Shown piece by piece: positions 1 through 8,471 of a stretch of 42,737 nucleotides of DNA. The DNA lies in the NCBI GenBank assembly GCA_035403465.1, contig DAONFG010000032.1, forward strand, positions 1 through 42,737, in the 5' to 3' direction. A model generated the notes under the pieces. It made no database searches. It was not told the DNA's origin and saw only the letters and a list, made by a program, of their open reading frames with translations. Positions within the stretch are counted from its first letter, which is position 1. Each line of letters opens with the position of its first letter. Source of the stretch: JAAYBQ01 sp035403465. Its GTDB lineage: Bacteria > Spirochaetota > UBA4802 > UBA5550. Position numbers and translations under genes: made by a program.

Positions 1-80
1 AATGTTTCGTTCAACACAAACTCAAGGTGTTGTTAGTTTATCATAACAACCTATAACGAAGATATTATAAAAACCGGCAT

Positions 81-1259
81 ATGACATATAACAATAAAGA
101 TAATCCACCTAAAAGACCCGGGGAATACCTCAAGTCACCGGAAAGCTACGAAAAGATATTCGGGCCCTCGTATGAAAAATGGAAAGCGGAAAACCCGTAT
201 AATGAAACAAACCTGTATGAACCGAATAATGCATTTTATACATCTGAAACGGCGTGGAAGATAATTCACGGTGAAATGCCTGAAGATGAAGCTGCACGTT
301 ACGTCCGGGATTTATACAGATCCAATGCCTTCTGGCTGAACAATGATGCAGGCCATGATATACGCCTTGAAAAAAAATTAAGGGGAACAGATGAACTGAA
401 GCATTTAGCCGTAAACTGCCCGGACTTCACCGGGCTGCTGCCCCTTGATTATATTTATGCGACAATTGAAGAGAATTGCGAATACGGTTTCACTAAGAAC
501 GGTAAACTGATTTATACATCATGGGTCCACAATAGACCCGAATCTGAGGATGAACTTGTCATTGAATGCCATTTTCCAATTGATCCCCGCCATGCAGCTG
601 TTACTGCCACAGTCAATTACGGAGATATTGAGAATACTGTTGACTTGAGTGATGATGAAATGCAGAAAATTAAACATTTTCTCCAGGAGCAGTTTTTCAT
701 CATAGAGGAGAGGGTCAGGCGCACCGGGGAAAATATCTTGAACACGGAAAACGATGAGAATGAAAAAGAGCGCAGAATTTATATTCTGCGTGAGGGTCAT
801 CCGCTGAGAAAACTGATCCTTTCAATCATTGATAAATATTCAGGTTATAATGCAAGTTTCGCATGGCGGTATTTTCCTTACCTTGAAGATAAACTTGGCG
901 GTTTAAACGCAGATGAACTTCCCAGGGCTGAATCGATGTCTGACTACTACTTTGGTGAAAAGCTTAATGCAAAAGCAGACATTGAAGAGCTGCTTGCCGA
1001 CATTACAATGCTTTATGGTGAGGAGCAGACGATTAAGCTGCTTAAAGTATTTTACCTTGAGTCTTCCTGCACATACGACCTTGTAAAATTATGGAAAGAG
1101 AACCAGTTGCATCATTACCGCAAGCAGGAAAGGACTATTCGCCTGGAGTGGATATACATGATATTAAAGAGGTACGGTTTTGATGAATCTGCAGTCAGTC
1201 TACATTTTTATAAAGATACCTTCCCCAATGATGAGTTTGAGAGTTACAGATTACGATGA
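81..1259 (+). CDS. Hypothetical acidic cytoplasmic protein
   Basis: I do not recognise this 392-residue protein. It has no signal peptide or membrane segment and is rich in Asp, Glu, Tyr and Asn. The N-terminal 60 residues are proline- and tyrosine-rich (NPPKRPGEY, PYNETNLYEPNN), the middle looks like alternating strands (residues 150-190), and the C-terminal third is predicted helical. It starts at an ATG with only a weak Shine-Dalgarno upstream. The gene stands alone: 328 bases separate it from the aminopeptidase downstream, which has its own promoter-like site. A short 7-bp hairpin lies upstream at 29-50. The ORF is long and the composition protein-like, so I am confident it is a real gene, but no function can be given. 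Confidence 0.75.
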   Translation: MTYNNKDNPPKRPGEYLKSPESYEKIFGPSYEKWKAENPYNETNLYEPNNAFYTSETAWKIIHGEMPEDEAARYVRDLYRSNAFWLNNDAGHDIRLEKKLRGTDELKHLAVNCPDFTGLLPLDYIYATIEENCEYGFTKNGKLIYTSWVHNRPESEDELVIECHFPIDPRHAAVTATVNYGDIENTVDLSDDEMQKIKHFLQEQFFIIEERVRRTGENILNTENDENEKERRIYILREGHPLRKLILSIIDKYSGYNASFAWRYFPYLEDKLGGLNADELPRAESMSDYYFGEKLNAKADIEELLADITMLYGEEQTIKLLKVFYLESSCTYDLVKLWKENQLHHYRKQERTIRLEWIYMILKRYGFDESAVSLHFYKDTFPNDEFESYRLR

Positions 1260-1587
1260 CCGTGTTGGATTCAAACCAGTAAGTTCCGGCCTTTTACTGA
1301 CCTGTTTTACAATAAAATAAATAAGTCCCTAGATGCGGTTGTTTAATTCCGGTTAATAACAACCCATGTTTCACTGAAGGAGATGTCGCAAGCGGGTGCG
1401 TGAACAGGGAAGTTTATATTCAGGTGCAGGGGAGGTGAGCACTGGTTCGCGATGAAAGGTAAACTGTAAGTACGGGATATAATAAGACACACACTCATCT
1501 CCCTTTTCCTCCACATCACCAAAAAGTATTTGATCAATTGATACAGGACGCAAAAAATGCTTATATTAGTACTTCAGGAGATTTATA
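1260..1587 (+). promoter_or_regulatory. Gene-free spacer with promoter for the M18 aminopeptidase
   Basis: This 328-base stretch has no convincing gene. Near its end there is a sigma70-like pair, TTGATA (1538-1543) and TATATT (1562-1567) with an 18-base spacer, followed by the Shine-Dalgarno CAGGAG about 8 bases before the ATG at 1588. The remainder shows no strong hairpin or repeat. Minus-strand ORFs of about 60 codons here lack support. Confidence 0.4.
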
Positions 1588-3000
1588 ATGGAAAAGAAAG
1601 AAGAGAAAAAATCAAAAAATAAAAAGCTGGAGGAACAGCTCTTTTACAAGAAAGAGAGCAGCTGGTGCGACTACAGCGAAAAGGAAACACATGAGGTCAT
1701 GGCTTTTGCCGAGGACTACAAGAAATTCATAGGCGCCTCGAAGACTGAACGCCTCTGCTCGTCCAATATTATTGCAATTCTTGAAAAGGCCGGTTTCAAG
1801 AACATGGAGAAGATGAAATCCCTGAAAACCGGAGACAGGGGATACAGGGTAATTAAAAACAAGACTGTAACTGCCTTTATTGCCGGTGAAAAGACTGAAA
1901 GCTTCAGGATAATAGGTTCGCACATAGACTCGCCGCGCCTTGACCTTAAACCCAATCCGCTTTATCAGAATTCGGATATTGCCCTGCTTCAGTCCCATTA
2001 CTACGGCGGAATAAAAAAATATCACTGGGTAAACACTCCTCTTGAACTACACGGCATTGCTTTCTCAAAAACAGGTGGTGAGGTTGAAATCCATATTGGA
2101 ACTGAACACGATGATCCCAAATTCATCATACCGGACCTGCTGCCGCACCTTGCCAAGGAGCAGATGAAGAAGGACGGTACAAAACTTATAGAGGGTGAGG
2201 ACCTGAATATTATCTGCGGCCACATACCGGTGTGCGACAAAGAGATCAAAGAGAAGATAAAATTAAACGTGCTCAAGTACCTGAACGATACATACGGACT
2301 CATCGAGGAGGACTTTATCTGCGCTGAACTTGAATTTGTGCCGGCCCAAAAGCCTGTCGACATAGGTTTTGACCGGGGCATAGTGGGCGCATACGGCCAG
2401 GACGACCGTGTCTGCGTCTACTCCTCTCTCAGGGCCATTACTTCAGTGAAGAACCCTGAGCACACAGCAGTTGCTTTCTTCTGCGACAAGGAGGAGACAG
2501 GTTCATGGGGCAACACGGGAGCTGAGAGTTTTGCGCTGCTGCACTTTACACGCGAGTACCTGAAGCTTCTTGGTTCACCCCGCTCGGCATTTGATGTTCT
2601 CGAAAAGTCAAAGGCCATCTCTGCGGATGTCACAGCAGCAATGGATCCCACGTTCCCGTCGGTGAATGACCCGATGAATGTCTCCTACCTGGGGCGCGGT
2701 GTTTCGATCGAAAAATACGGCGGGGGCGGCGGCAAATACAACACAAACGACGCGCACGCCGAGTACATGCAGTTCATGAGGGGCCTGGCTGATAAAAACA
2801 GGGTCCCCTGGCAGACGGGAGAACTTGGCAAGATTGACATCGGCGGCGGCGGGACAATCGCAATGCTCATGTCGCGTTACGGCATGGACTGCGTTGATGC
2901 GGGTCCATGCGTACTGGGAATGCATTCGGTGTGCGAGGTTACGTCAAAATCTGATATTCATTCAGCATACCTGCTTTACAGGGCATTCTTCAACGACTGA
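1588..3000 (+). CDS. M18 family aminopeptidase
   Basis: Cytoplasmic zinc metallo-aminopeptidase of family M18 (aspartyl aminopeptidase / yeast aminopeptidase I type), expected to remove N-terminal residues, often acidic ones, from peptides. The 470-residue length fits the family. Visible motifs are SHIDSPRLDLKPNPLY (first metal His at residue 112), GAYGQDDRVC (bridging Asp), CDKEETGSWG (catalytic and metal Glu pair), the DVTAAMDPTFP segment and the terminal HSVCEVTSKSDIHSAY (last metal His). The lysine-rich first 20 residues are unusual but show no signal-peptide character. The start is an ATG with CAGGAG upstream. A membrane protein follows 11 bases downstream, probably cotranscribed, though no functional link is evident. 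The choice among M18 subtypes is less certain than the family itself. Confidence 0.93.
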   Translation: MEKKEEKKSKNKKLEEQLFYKKESSWCDYSEKETHEVMAFAEDYKKFIGASKTERLCSSNIIAILEKAGFKNMEKMKSLKTGDRGYRVIKNKTVTAFIAGEKTESFRIIGSHIDSPRLDLKPNPLYQNSDIALLQSHYYGGIKKYHWVNTPLELHGIAFSKTGGEVEIHIGTEHDDPKFIIPDLLPHLAKEQMKKDGTKLIEGEDLNIICGHIPVCDKEIKEKIKLNVLKYLNDTYGLIEEDFICAELEFVPAQKPVDIGFDRGIVGAYGQDDRVCVYSSLRAITSVKNPEHTAVAFFCDKEETGSWGNTGAESFALLHFTREYLKLLGSPRSAFDVLEKSKAISADVTAAMDPTFPSVNDPMNVSYLGRGVSIEKYGGGGGKYNTNDAHAEYMQFMRGLADKNRVPWQTGELGKIDIGGGGTIAMLMSRYGMDCVDAGPCVLGMHSVCEVTSKSDIHSAYLLYRAFFND

Positions 3001-3011
3001 CAAATTTGACC

Positions 3012-4112
3012 ATGGAAAAAAGGATGCCTGCAATTTTCAGACTGCTGCTTTTCATAATGATGGCAGCAGCATTCATATTCGGGTTCATGGACCAGTATGT
3101 AAACATGAACTTCGAGCGCCTGCATATCTTCCTGTTCAACCTTACAAGCGGCGGTTTTACAATACTTTATGTAACAGGCAAACGGCAGGTCCCCGGGCTC
3201 AAGGCATGTGTATTTTTCGGTTTAAGTATTCTTTACGCAGTTTTGGCGTTCCTGGAGATGTATATCCCTGCTGCTGCAGCCGCAGTTATACTTGCAGTAA
3301 TAGTCGAATCAGTCAGGCAAGAAAAATTTTCCTTCTTTCCTGCGATATTCTTCAACACAAAACAAAGCACGTCAGAAAAATTTCACGACGCATCGCTGCT
3401 TTGCCTTGTTCTTGCGCTTCTCCTTTCGGCTTTTGTCATTGTCAATGATTCGTGGCTCAGGCTCTTTCACTTCGACAAGCTCACGCTTGATGTATTTTTC
3501 CTGGGCTTCTCCTTCCCGGTGTCGCTTATTACCATGTCGATAATATTCGGCATACTTGAAAAGAATATTCCTGTGAATGTTGTAATGTTTGGTCACCTGG
3601 CATTCTGGTCTGTCTGCGCCGGTGTCATAGTCTTTTTTCTTTTTATTATCGCGGAGTCTTTCCCGGGCGAGGTTTTTATATCAACATTTCTCTTTGTAAC
3701 AGTTTTATTAATCTTTCTCGTCTTTTTCAGGTACGGCCGCAGGATTCAGCAGAAATATTTTCTTGTATCTGCCATCTACTTTCTGCTCTTTACTGCCATA
3801 ACAGGTATTCTTTATATCCTCATTAAAAATACAGGTTCCTACGAACTCCAGGGCAGGATCATCCTGCGGATGCACGCGTTCTATTCACTCTACGGCTGGA
3901 ACCTGACAGGGATGATGGTGATAATCCGGTGGGAGGATTTTCCCATTGCGCTTAACACACGCAAGGCGATTTTTTTTCACTGGGGAGTCATACTCATACT
4001 GGCCCCGCTTGCAAAGTTTGTCCCTGTTCTTACACTGCCCGCGATAGCCTCTTACATTATCTTTCTTTCAATATTCTTTTTTTCAAAAAACAAAATCAGA
4101 ACCTCTTCGTGA
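3012..4112 (+). CDS. Polytopic inner-membrane protein, unknown function
   Basis: A very hydrophobic protein of about 366 residues with roughly eleven to twelve predicted membrane segments spread over the whole length, joined by short loops. The one longer loop, near residues 105-125, contains KQSTSEKF. No transporter signature, catalytic motif or soluble domain is visible. An in-frame TTG lies two codons upstream at 3006, but the ATG at 3012 (MEKRMPAIF) is the more usual start. It follows the aminopeptidase stop by 11 bases, so the two are probably one transcript. Its last 17 bases overlap the 3' end of the convergent gene at 4096. Function cannot be assigned. Confidence 0.8.
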   Translation: MEKRMPAIFRLLLFIMMAAAFIFGFMDQYVNMNFERLHIFLFNLTSGGFTILYVTGKRQVPGLKACVFFGLSILYAVLAFLEMYIPAAAAAVILAVIVESVRQEKFSFFPAIFFNTKQSTSEKFHDASLLCLVLALLLSAFVIVNDSWLRLFHFDKLTLDVFFLGFSFPVSLITMSIIFGILEKNIPVNVVMFGHLAFWSVCAGVIVFFLFIIAESFPGEVFISTFLFVTVLLIFLVFFRYGRRIQQKYFLVSAIYFLLFTAITGILYILIKNTGSYELQGRIILRMHAFYSLYGWNLTGMMVIIRWEDFPIALNTRKAIFFHWGVILILAPLAKFVPVLTLPAIASYIIFLSIFFFSKNKIRTSS

Positions 4113-5562
4113 CCGACACCAGGAATTCACCTTTACCGTCTGCTGCAGGTACAAATGCAGCTCCGAAGTTCAGTGTACGGTCTGTACCTGCAACCTCCCT
4201 CATGAATGACTCGTACGAAGGATCAAGCATCCATGCAGCCAGGATATCTGCGGCTTTCAGCGCGGCGAATGCCGCAAGGGATATGTAGCCGTTCCTGGTA
4301 CCGTACATGTAAACTGCACACCCGGCCAGCGACATCTCGCCTGCGTACAAGGCCCACCCTGCGCCCCTGTAGCCTTTATAAAAAAGTCCGCCGCCGGGTA
4401 TGAAAACTGAAAGTAACGCTGCAGTTGTATCATGTTCTGCAAAAAGAGGAGGGAGCAGGTTCTTTTCATGGTACTGGTATGCCAGCTGGCTGTAATATGA
4501 AACAGAGAAGGTTACCGGTACAGTGGCCCAGAGAAAGTACTGGAGACGCTGCATCTCCCTTGTCTTCTGGCTGTCCCTGTCCCAGGGAAAGAAATCAATT
4601 TCGAATTCAGTGAGCACTGACGGCAGAAGGAAATGTGCGGCAGTAAGAACGGCTGTGAATCCCACAGCTGTCCTGTCGACTACTCCGTTCTCGATCCCCA
4701 GGTACTCAACAGCAAGGAACGAGCCGTAACCCGGAAGACAGAAACTTGAACCCTGGTTCACAAGGCATGTAGCAAGTATCAACTCCTGGCCGCTGCCCTT
4801 TCTCTTATTCAGGGTTTCGTCGGTTCCGTAACGCCGCACAGTGTTCTCCAGTATCTGCCGGTCCATCATGCGGATAAACAGGTCATTATCCGGATATACC
4901 TCAATAGTCAGCCTTGATCCTTCTGAGAGTCCTTTACAGTCGACTGCCGAAGTGTACCTTGTGATACTATAAATTTTTATTTTACCGCACGATGAATTGT
5001 AGCTTCCATCTTCAAGCCCGTGCCACTGGCCTGCTGAGACCAGGAAGCCGTTGTCGTCTCTGCTTCCAAGTACCTTCGCGACGACAGGAAAATTCTCCAG
5101 CCTTAATGCAAACTCTTTGGCAGCCTTAAGCGGAATGTTCTCTGCAACAGCTGAGTACACAGAAAATTTGAAGCCCTTATCCCTATACTCTTCAGCAACC
5201 GGGAAGAATTCCACTACAGCCCTGAAGGCCTTCCCTTCACCATAAAGTGTTATAACCGCGTACGCATCAGTGCCGAGAGATACGGCAGTATTCCTGTACA
5301 ATTCGTATCTGTCTTTCCCGTCAGCAGACCTGAACACAAACTGCACAGAATTATCTTCTACGGGGAGAAACCTGCCTGAGGCAGTGCACGCGTCCTGGAG
5401 CCTGTCAGCTGTTGTTTTAATAATAACATCCGCGACCGAATTGCCGGTATACGCCGGGAAAATAACAATATCTCCATGCGCTGTACTCTCCGCGCTGAGA
5501 GCGCCTGCTGAAGTAAAAATCAGCGATGCTGTGAGTATTAGTGCTTTCATTAATAATTTCAT
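4096..5562 (-). CDS. Secreted FlgO/TolB-like protein with C-terminal hydrophobic domain
   Basis: A 488-residue exported protein with an N-terminal signal peptide (MKLLMKALILTASLIF...ALSA). Residues about 30-190 look like the FlgO/TolB-N type domain found in envelope proteins: a short strand 'DIVIFPAYTG', then a helix and strands that test whether the protein acts on a named set. The C-terminal half is hydrophobic with a PGGGLFYKGYRGAGW motif resembling the PGxGxxYxG motif of DUF5683-like membrane domains. It is clearly paralogous to the protein at 17182 (same length, same order, shared GGGxFYKGxRGxG motif). The longer frame begins with TTG at 5574; I chose the ATG at 5562, which has GGAATATCAA upstream. 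Envelope localisation is well supported; the role is unknown. Confidence 0.75.
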   Translation of the reverse strand: MKLLMKALILTASLIFTSAGALSAESTAHGDIVIFPAYTGNSVADVIIKTTADRLQDACTASGRFLPVEDNSVQFVFRSADGKDRYELYRNTAVSLGTDAYAVITLYGEGKAFRAVVEFFPVAEEYRDKGFKFSVYSAVAENIPLKAAKEFALRLENFPVVAKVLGSRDDNGFLVSAGQWHGLEDGSYNSSCGKIKIYSITRYTSAVDCKGLSEGSRLTIEVYPDNDLFIRMMDRQILENTVRRYGTDETLNKRKGSGQELILATCLVNQGSSFCLPGYGSFLAVEYLGIENGVVDRTAVGFTAVLTAAHFLLPSVLTEFEIDFFPWDRDSQKTREMQRLQYFLWATVPVTFSVSYYSQLAYQYHEKNLLPPLFAEHDTTAALLSVFIPGGGLFYKGYRGAGWALYAGEMSLAGCAVYMYGTRNGYISLAAFAALKAADILAAWMLDPSYESFMREVAGTDRTLNFGAAFVPAADGKGEFLVSVTKRF

Positions 5563-5614
5563 TTGATATTCCAATTTACAGGTATCCGAATCATATACTA
5601 ATCAGAGAGTTCTA

Positions 5615-5850
5615 CGTCATTGCGAACGAAGTGAAGCAATCTGATCAGGAGACGCACAGTATCAACATATATTTAAACCAAACTGTCATATAAGTCTTCC
5701 CATTGGGGATTTGTGATCCCTGTATAAAGAACATTATTTCCGATGTTAGTCATGATATAAACATAAAAAGTACCCTTCAATTAACACCTTTTCAATCACC
5801 CTTTTTTTCATGAACAGATTGCCACGTCGCTGTCGCTCCTCGCAATGACG
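5615..5850. repeat. Inverted pair of palindromic intergenic repeats (MITE-like)
   Basis: The left unit (5615-5642) and right unit (5816-5850) are inverted copies of one repeat. Read outward to inward both begin CGTCATTGCGA and end GCAATCT, while the centres differ in length and sequence (AGTGAAGCA versus GAGCGACAGCGACGTGG). Each unit can form a hairpin through ATTGC / GCAAT arms. The ~170 bases between them contain no gene. Short repeats with an ATTGCGA...GCAATCT pattern are scattered through many bacterial genomes. The arrangement looks like a small non-autonomous element or a bidirectional RNA hairpin pair. No flanking target duplication was found. Confidence 0.7.
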
Positions 5851-5859
5851 GCTGATGTG

Positions 5860-6921
5860 CTACCTGTTGTACTCAACAAGTATGGGCTGGTATATTTCAG
5901 GATCAATAAATATCAGGTAATTTGTTTTATTCCATGAAAAAATTTCTTTGCCGGAATAGGGCCACATCTTTCCTTTTTCATGGGGCACCGGCCGGTATAT
6001 GACACGGCCTTTTGCTGCGGGGAATCTGCTGAAAGAATTAAAATTGATGTGCACTGTCTCACCTGTAAACATCCTTGCATAAAACAGGTCAAACACGCCG
6101 TAATATTCGCTGTACGAGAGTGAACACTCCCCTGCCACATCCCCAAGGAAGTACCCGCACTTTTCCAGGTCCGGAGTCCACTTTCCCTCGCTGTCAAGAA
6201 ACTCGTACGACCTGAAATCACTGATGCATTCAACTTTTACGCGGGCAAAACTCAAAGGATGCGAACCATCTTTTTCTGAATGCCCCGCGAGATAAACATA
6301 GCCATCCCTTATCATAGCTGCAGCGCCGAAGAAGGGGCAGCCCCCGGGGAAAAGGACACCGGTGCGTTTAAAATCAAATCCGTCACCGGGCCTCCACTTC
6401 TGCGGTATATCCCAGACTGCAAGCCCGATGTATTTTACACTGAAATCAAGGAACTTCCTGTAATCAGGAACAAATATATGAGCGTAATAGACATAGACCC
6501 TGTTCCCGATACGCAGGCCGTCAAGGGCCCAGAGCCTGTGATGCATCGGGTCCTCTTTACGGGTATTTTTTATGAACTGTGCTACAATGCCGTTTTCCGT
6601 GTAGTAGCTGAACTTTATTGATGACACATTGGATGGCGTTATTTTTTCAGTCCGTGCCAGGCTGTTTGAGATCATGGTATAGCCGTTGCCGGTATGGCCG
6701 TCCGCCGCTGATTTGTTTTTTTCAGTAAGAGGTACAATTGTATCTGCAAATGTCCAGAGGGTTGTATTATCATCGAATGCGATTGATGACACGCCGTCCT
6801 GGCCCCTGATGTGCTCAAGTCTTGAAGGGGCAAAGATTCCGCGGTTCACAATGCTTCCGCCGCAGCACAGGAGAGTTGCAAGCGAAAGAACGAGGATGCC
6901 GCGGATTGCTGGATGTTTCAT
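5860..6921 (-). CDS. Putative lipoprotein, DUF4185-like beta-propeller
   Basis: 353-residue exported protein. The N-terminus MKHPAIRGILVLSLATLLCC has a basic start, a hydrophobic core and a lipobox-like LLC-C, so it is probably a lipoprotein. The mature part is strand-rich with repeating segments such as DNTTLWTFADTIVP, GNRVYVYYAHIFV, RDGYVYLAGHSEK and YYGVFDLFYARMFTG. This resembles the five-bladed propeller of DUF4185 and related glycan-acting folds, in which 'WTFADT' is typical; that assignment is by pattern only. The start codon directly abuts the hisG stop, so it is probably the third gene of the hisE-hisG transcript, although a histidine link is not obvious. The repeat element lies just past its stop. 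Confidence 0.7.
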   Translation of the reverse strand: MKHPAIRGILVLSLATLLCCGGSIVNRGIFAPSRLEHIRGQDGVSSIAFDDNTTLWTFADTIVPLTEKNKSAADGHTGNGYTMISNSLARTEKITPSNVSSIKFSYYTENGIVAQFIKNTRKEDPMHHRLWALDGLRIGNRVYVYYAHIFVPDYRKFLDFSVKYIGLAVWDIPQKWRPGDGFDFKRTGVLFPGGCPFFGAAAMIRDGYVYLAGHSEKDGSHPLSFARVKVECISDFRSYEFLDSEGKWTPDLEKCGYFLGDVAGECSLSYSEYYGVFDLFYARMFTGETVHINFNSFSRFPAAKGRVIYRPVPHEKGKMWPYSGKEIFSWNKTNYLIFIDPEIYQPILVEYNR

Positions 6922-7788
6922 CTAAAGCCGGCAGTTCACTATCTCGGTCTCGAGGATTGCTGTCGCGCCGAGCGCCTCGAGCCTGTCCATGACCTGGACA
7001 ACCTCACCCTTCTTCACCATTACCTTGACTGCGAGCCATTCCTTCTCGTCAAGTTTTGAAACAGTGGGTGACTCAAACCCTGGAGTGATCTTTTCAGCTT
7101 CCCTGAGTTTGCTCTCGTGGATATTGTATTCAAGCATGCTGTAGTGGTTGGCCACCAGTACCCCTTCTATGCGGCGCTTTATCCTTGTTACGCGTTCATC
7201 ACCGGCGATCTTTTTACTTGATATGAGCGTTGTCTCGTAGATTCCTATCTCTTTATATACCTTAAGGTTGTTATCGCGCAGGCTGTCCCCTGTTTCAACT
7301 ATGTCAACAATGGCCTGCGCAAGGTTCAGGGCGATCATGATCTCAACTGACCCGTTCATCTCTATGCAGTTAACATGCACATTATGGTTTTTAAAAAACA
7401 CCCCGGTCATCACAGGAAACGATGTTGCGATATTCATCCCCGCCAGGGATTCCAGCTTATCATCCTTCCACTCATCCCTGACCGCAACGCAGAGCCTGCA
7501 CTGGCCGTAACCCAGGTTAAGCAGGTGCACCACGTCAGCCTGTCGCTCCTGGATCAGGTCGCTGCCTGTAATCCCAAGGTCAACAACTCCTGAATCAACA
7601 AGCACCGGGATATCATCGGCGCGGATAAATATAAATACTATGTCGTAGTTGGTGCACGTGGCGTAAAGGTTTCGCCCCTGTGCCCTGAACTTGAAGCCTG
7701 ACTTTTTTAAGAGCTCAATAGTCGGTTCCATAAGCCGCCCCTTGGACGGTATGGCGAATTTTAGCCTTCCGGAATCACTGAGATTCAT
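6922..7788 (-). CDS. hisG: ATP phosphoribosyltransferase, long form (HisG)
   Basis: Catalyses the first step of histidine synthesis: ATP plus PRPP to N1-(5-phosphoribosyl)-ATP, in the cytoplasm. The 288 residues correspond to the long HisG form that has a C-terminal ACT-like regulatory domain, so it should be feedback-inhibited by histidine without needing HisZ. Visible motifs are FAIPSKGRLMEPT at the N-terminus, DLGITGSDL, and the PRPP-binding segment VDIVETGDSLRDNNLKV. The C-terminal ~75 residues (EWLAVKVMVKKGEVVQVMDRLEALGATAILETEIVN region) fit the ACT-like domain. The gene overlaps hisE by four bases (ATGA), indicating translational coupling. Confidence 0.97.
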   Translation of the reverse strand: MNLSDSGRLKFAIPSKGRLMEPTIELLKKSGFKFRAQGRNLYATCTNYDIVFIFIRADDIPVLVDSGVVDLGITGSDLIQERQADVVHLLNLGYGQCRLCVAVRDEWKDDKLESLAGMNIATSFPVMTGVFFKNHNVHVNCIEMNGSVEIMIALNLAQAIVDIVETGDSLRDNNLKVYKEIGIYETTLISSKKIAGDERVTRIKRRIEGVLVANHYSMLEYNIHESKLREAEKITPGFESPTVSKLDEKEWLAVKVMVKKGEVVQVMDRLEALGATAILETEIVNCRL

Positions 7789-8108
7789 TTCTGCCCCCTG
7801 CCTGCCTTCTCCTCCAGTCCGCTTGTCCCGAACCTTCTGTGGAGTTCATTTCTTATATCGTCAAGGGTAACTCCCCTGTGTACTGCCTGCACGAATGTAT
7901 GGAAGAGCAGGTCGCATATCTCGTAAACAAGATGGCCCTTATCATCCTCCAGGGCTGCCTCGCAAACCTCGCCAGCCTCTTCGGTAATCTTGCTGTTGAT
8001 CTTTTCAGCACCTTTGCTCATAAGTTTTGCCGTGTACGAACTTTCAGGCGAACTGTTTTTACGCTCGTTCAGCACTTCAAAAAGTCTGTCAAAAATATCG
8101 TTGTTCAT
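7785..8108 (-). CDS. hisE: Phosphoribosyl-ATP pyrophosphatase (HisE)
   Basis: Second enzyme of histidine synthesis, hydrolysing PR-ATP to PR-AMP and pyrophosphate. It is a 107-residue stand-alone MazG-like all-helical protein, not fused to HisI. The metal-binding acidic helices are clear: KITEEAGEVCEAAL followed by YEICDLLFHTFVQAV, and then LDDIRNELHRRFG, all typical of HisE. It is the first gene of a hisE-hisG-lipoprotein run on the minus strand. A promoter-like site with an overlapping palindrome lies directly upstream. HisI and the other his genes are not in the window. Confidence 0.95.
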   Translation of the reverse strand: MNNDIFDRLFEVLNERKNSSPESSYTAKLMSKGAEKINSKITEEAGEVCEAALEDDKGHLVYEICDLLFHTFVQAVHRGVTLDDIRNELHRRFGTSGLEEKAGRGQK

Positions 8109-8116
8109 GTCATTAA

Positions 8117-8155
8117 CCTGCGTACGCAGGATAATTCCCGTACGGTTTTAGTCAA
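8117..8155 (-). promoter_or_regulatory. hisE promoter with overlapping palindrome (candidate operator)
   Basis: Reading the minus strand, TTGACT (8155-8150) and TATCCT (8133-8128) are spaced by 16 bases. A perfect 14-bp palindrome, CCTGCGTACGCAGG (8117-8130), begins inside the -10 element and covers the expected transcription start, nine bases before the hisE ATG. This position is where a repressor would block RNA polymerase or where a short leader hairpin would form. Which protein binds is unknown. Confidence 0.5.
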
Positions 8156-8471
8156 GATTTATTGTGCTGGAGTAACCTATTCTCTCCCGCCCCCGGCTGA
8201 TAAACCAGCTCTGCTTATAAACATATTGCGGCTTCCCCCATGGGGGGATTAATGAAATTGATTATTCATAACGATTATTAAAGCTTACAAATCCCATGTG
8301 AGGGTGGTCGGATTTTGTAAATGTGAATCAGGAAGATGATCGACCGTGGGCTTAGCGGGAAAAGTCAACCTGAATCATCTGAGGAAAACAGTCCAATATA
8401 CTTTATTATTCTTGTATTATCCATAGCAAAAATGACTATTGCCGGAACTGCATTACTTACATGGGGCGATT
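8156..8471. other. Divergent spacer between hisE and the MATE gene
   Basis: About 316 bases without a supported gene. It holds a 12-bp palindrome CCCCCATGGGGG at 8235-8246 flanked by AT-rich sequence. No textbook promoter for the MATE gene stands out; several AT-rich -10-like segments occur between 8400 and 8425. In-frame TTG at 8439 could extend the MATE protein by 11 codons but is less likely than the ATG at 8472. Confidence 0.4.

Noticed and set aside
29..50. 7-bp hairpin GTTGTTA...TAACAAC at the left edge
   Set aside because: Short, AT-rich, without a following U-tract; no support as a terminator.
1371..1553. 60-codon minus-strand ORF before the M18 gene
   Set aside because: No Shine-Dalgarno, biased composition, overlaps the promoter region.
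2825..3448. 207-codon ORF spanning the M18 and membrane protein genes
   Set aside because: It reads a different frame of two well-supported genes, with a Cys/Arg-rich shadow-like composition.
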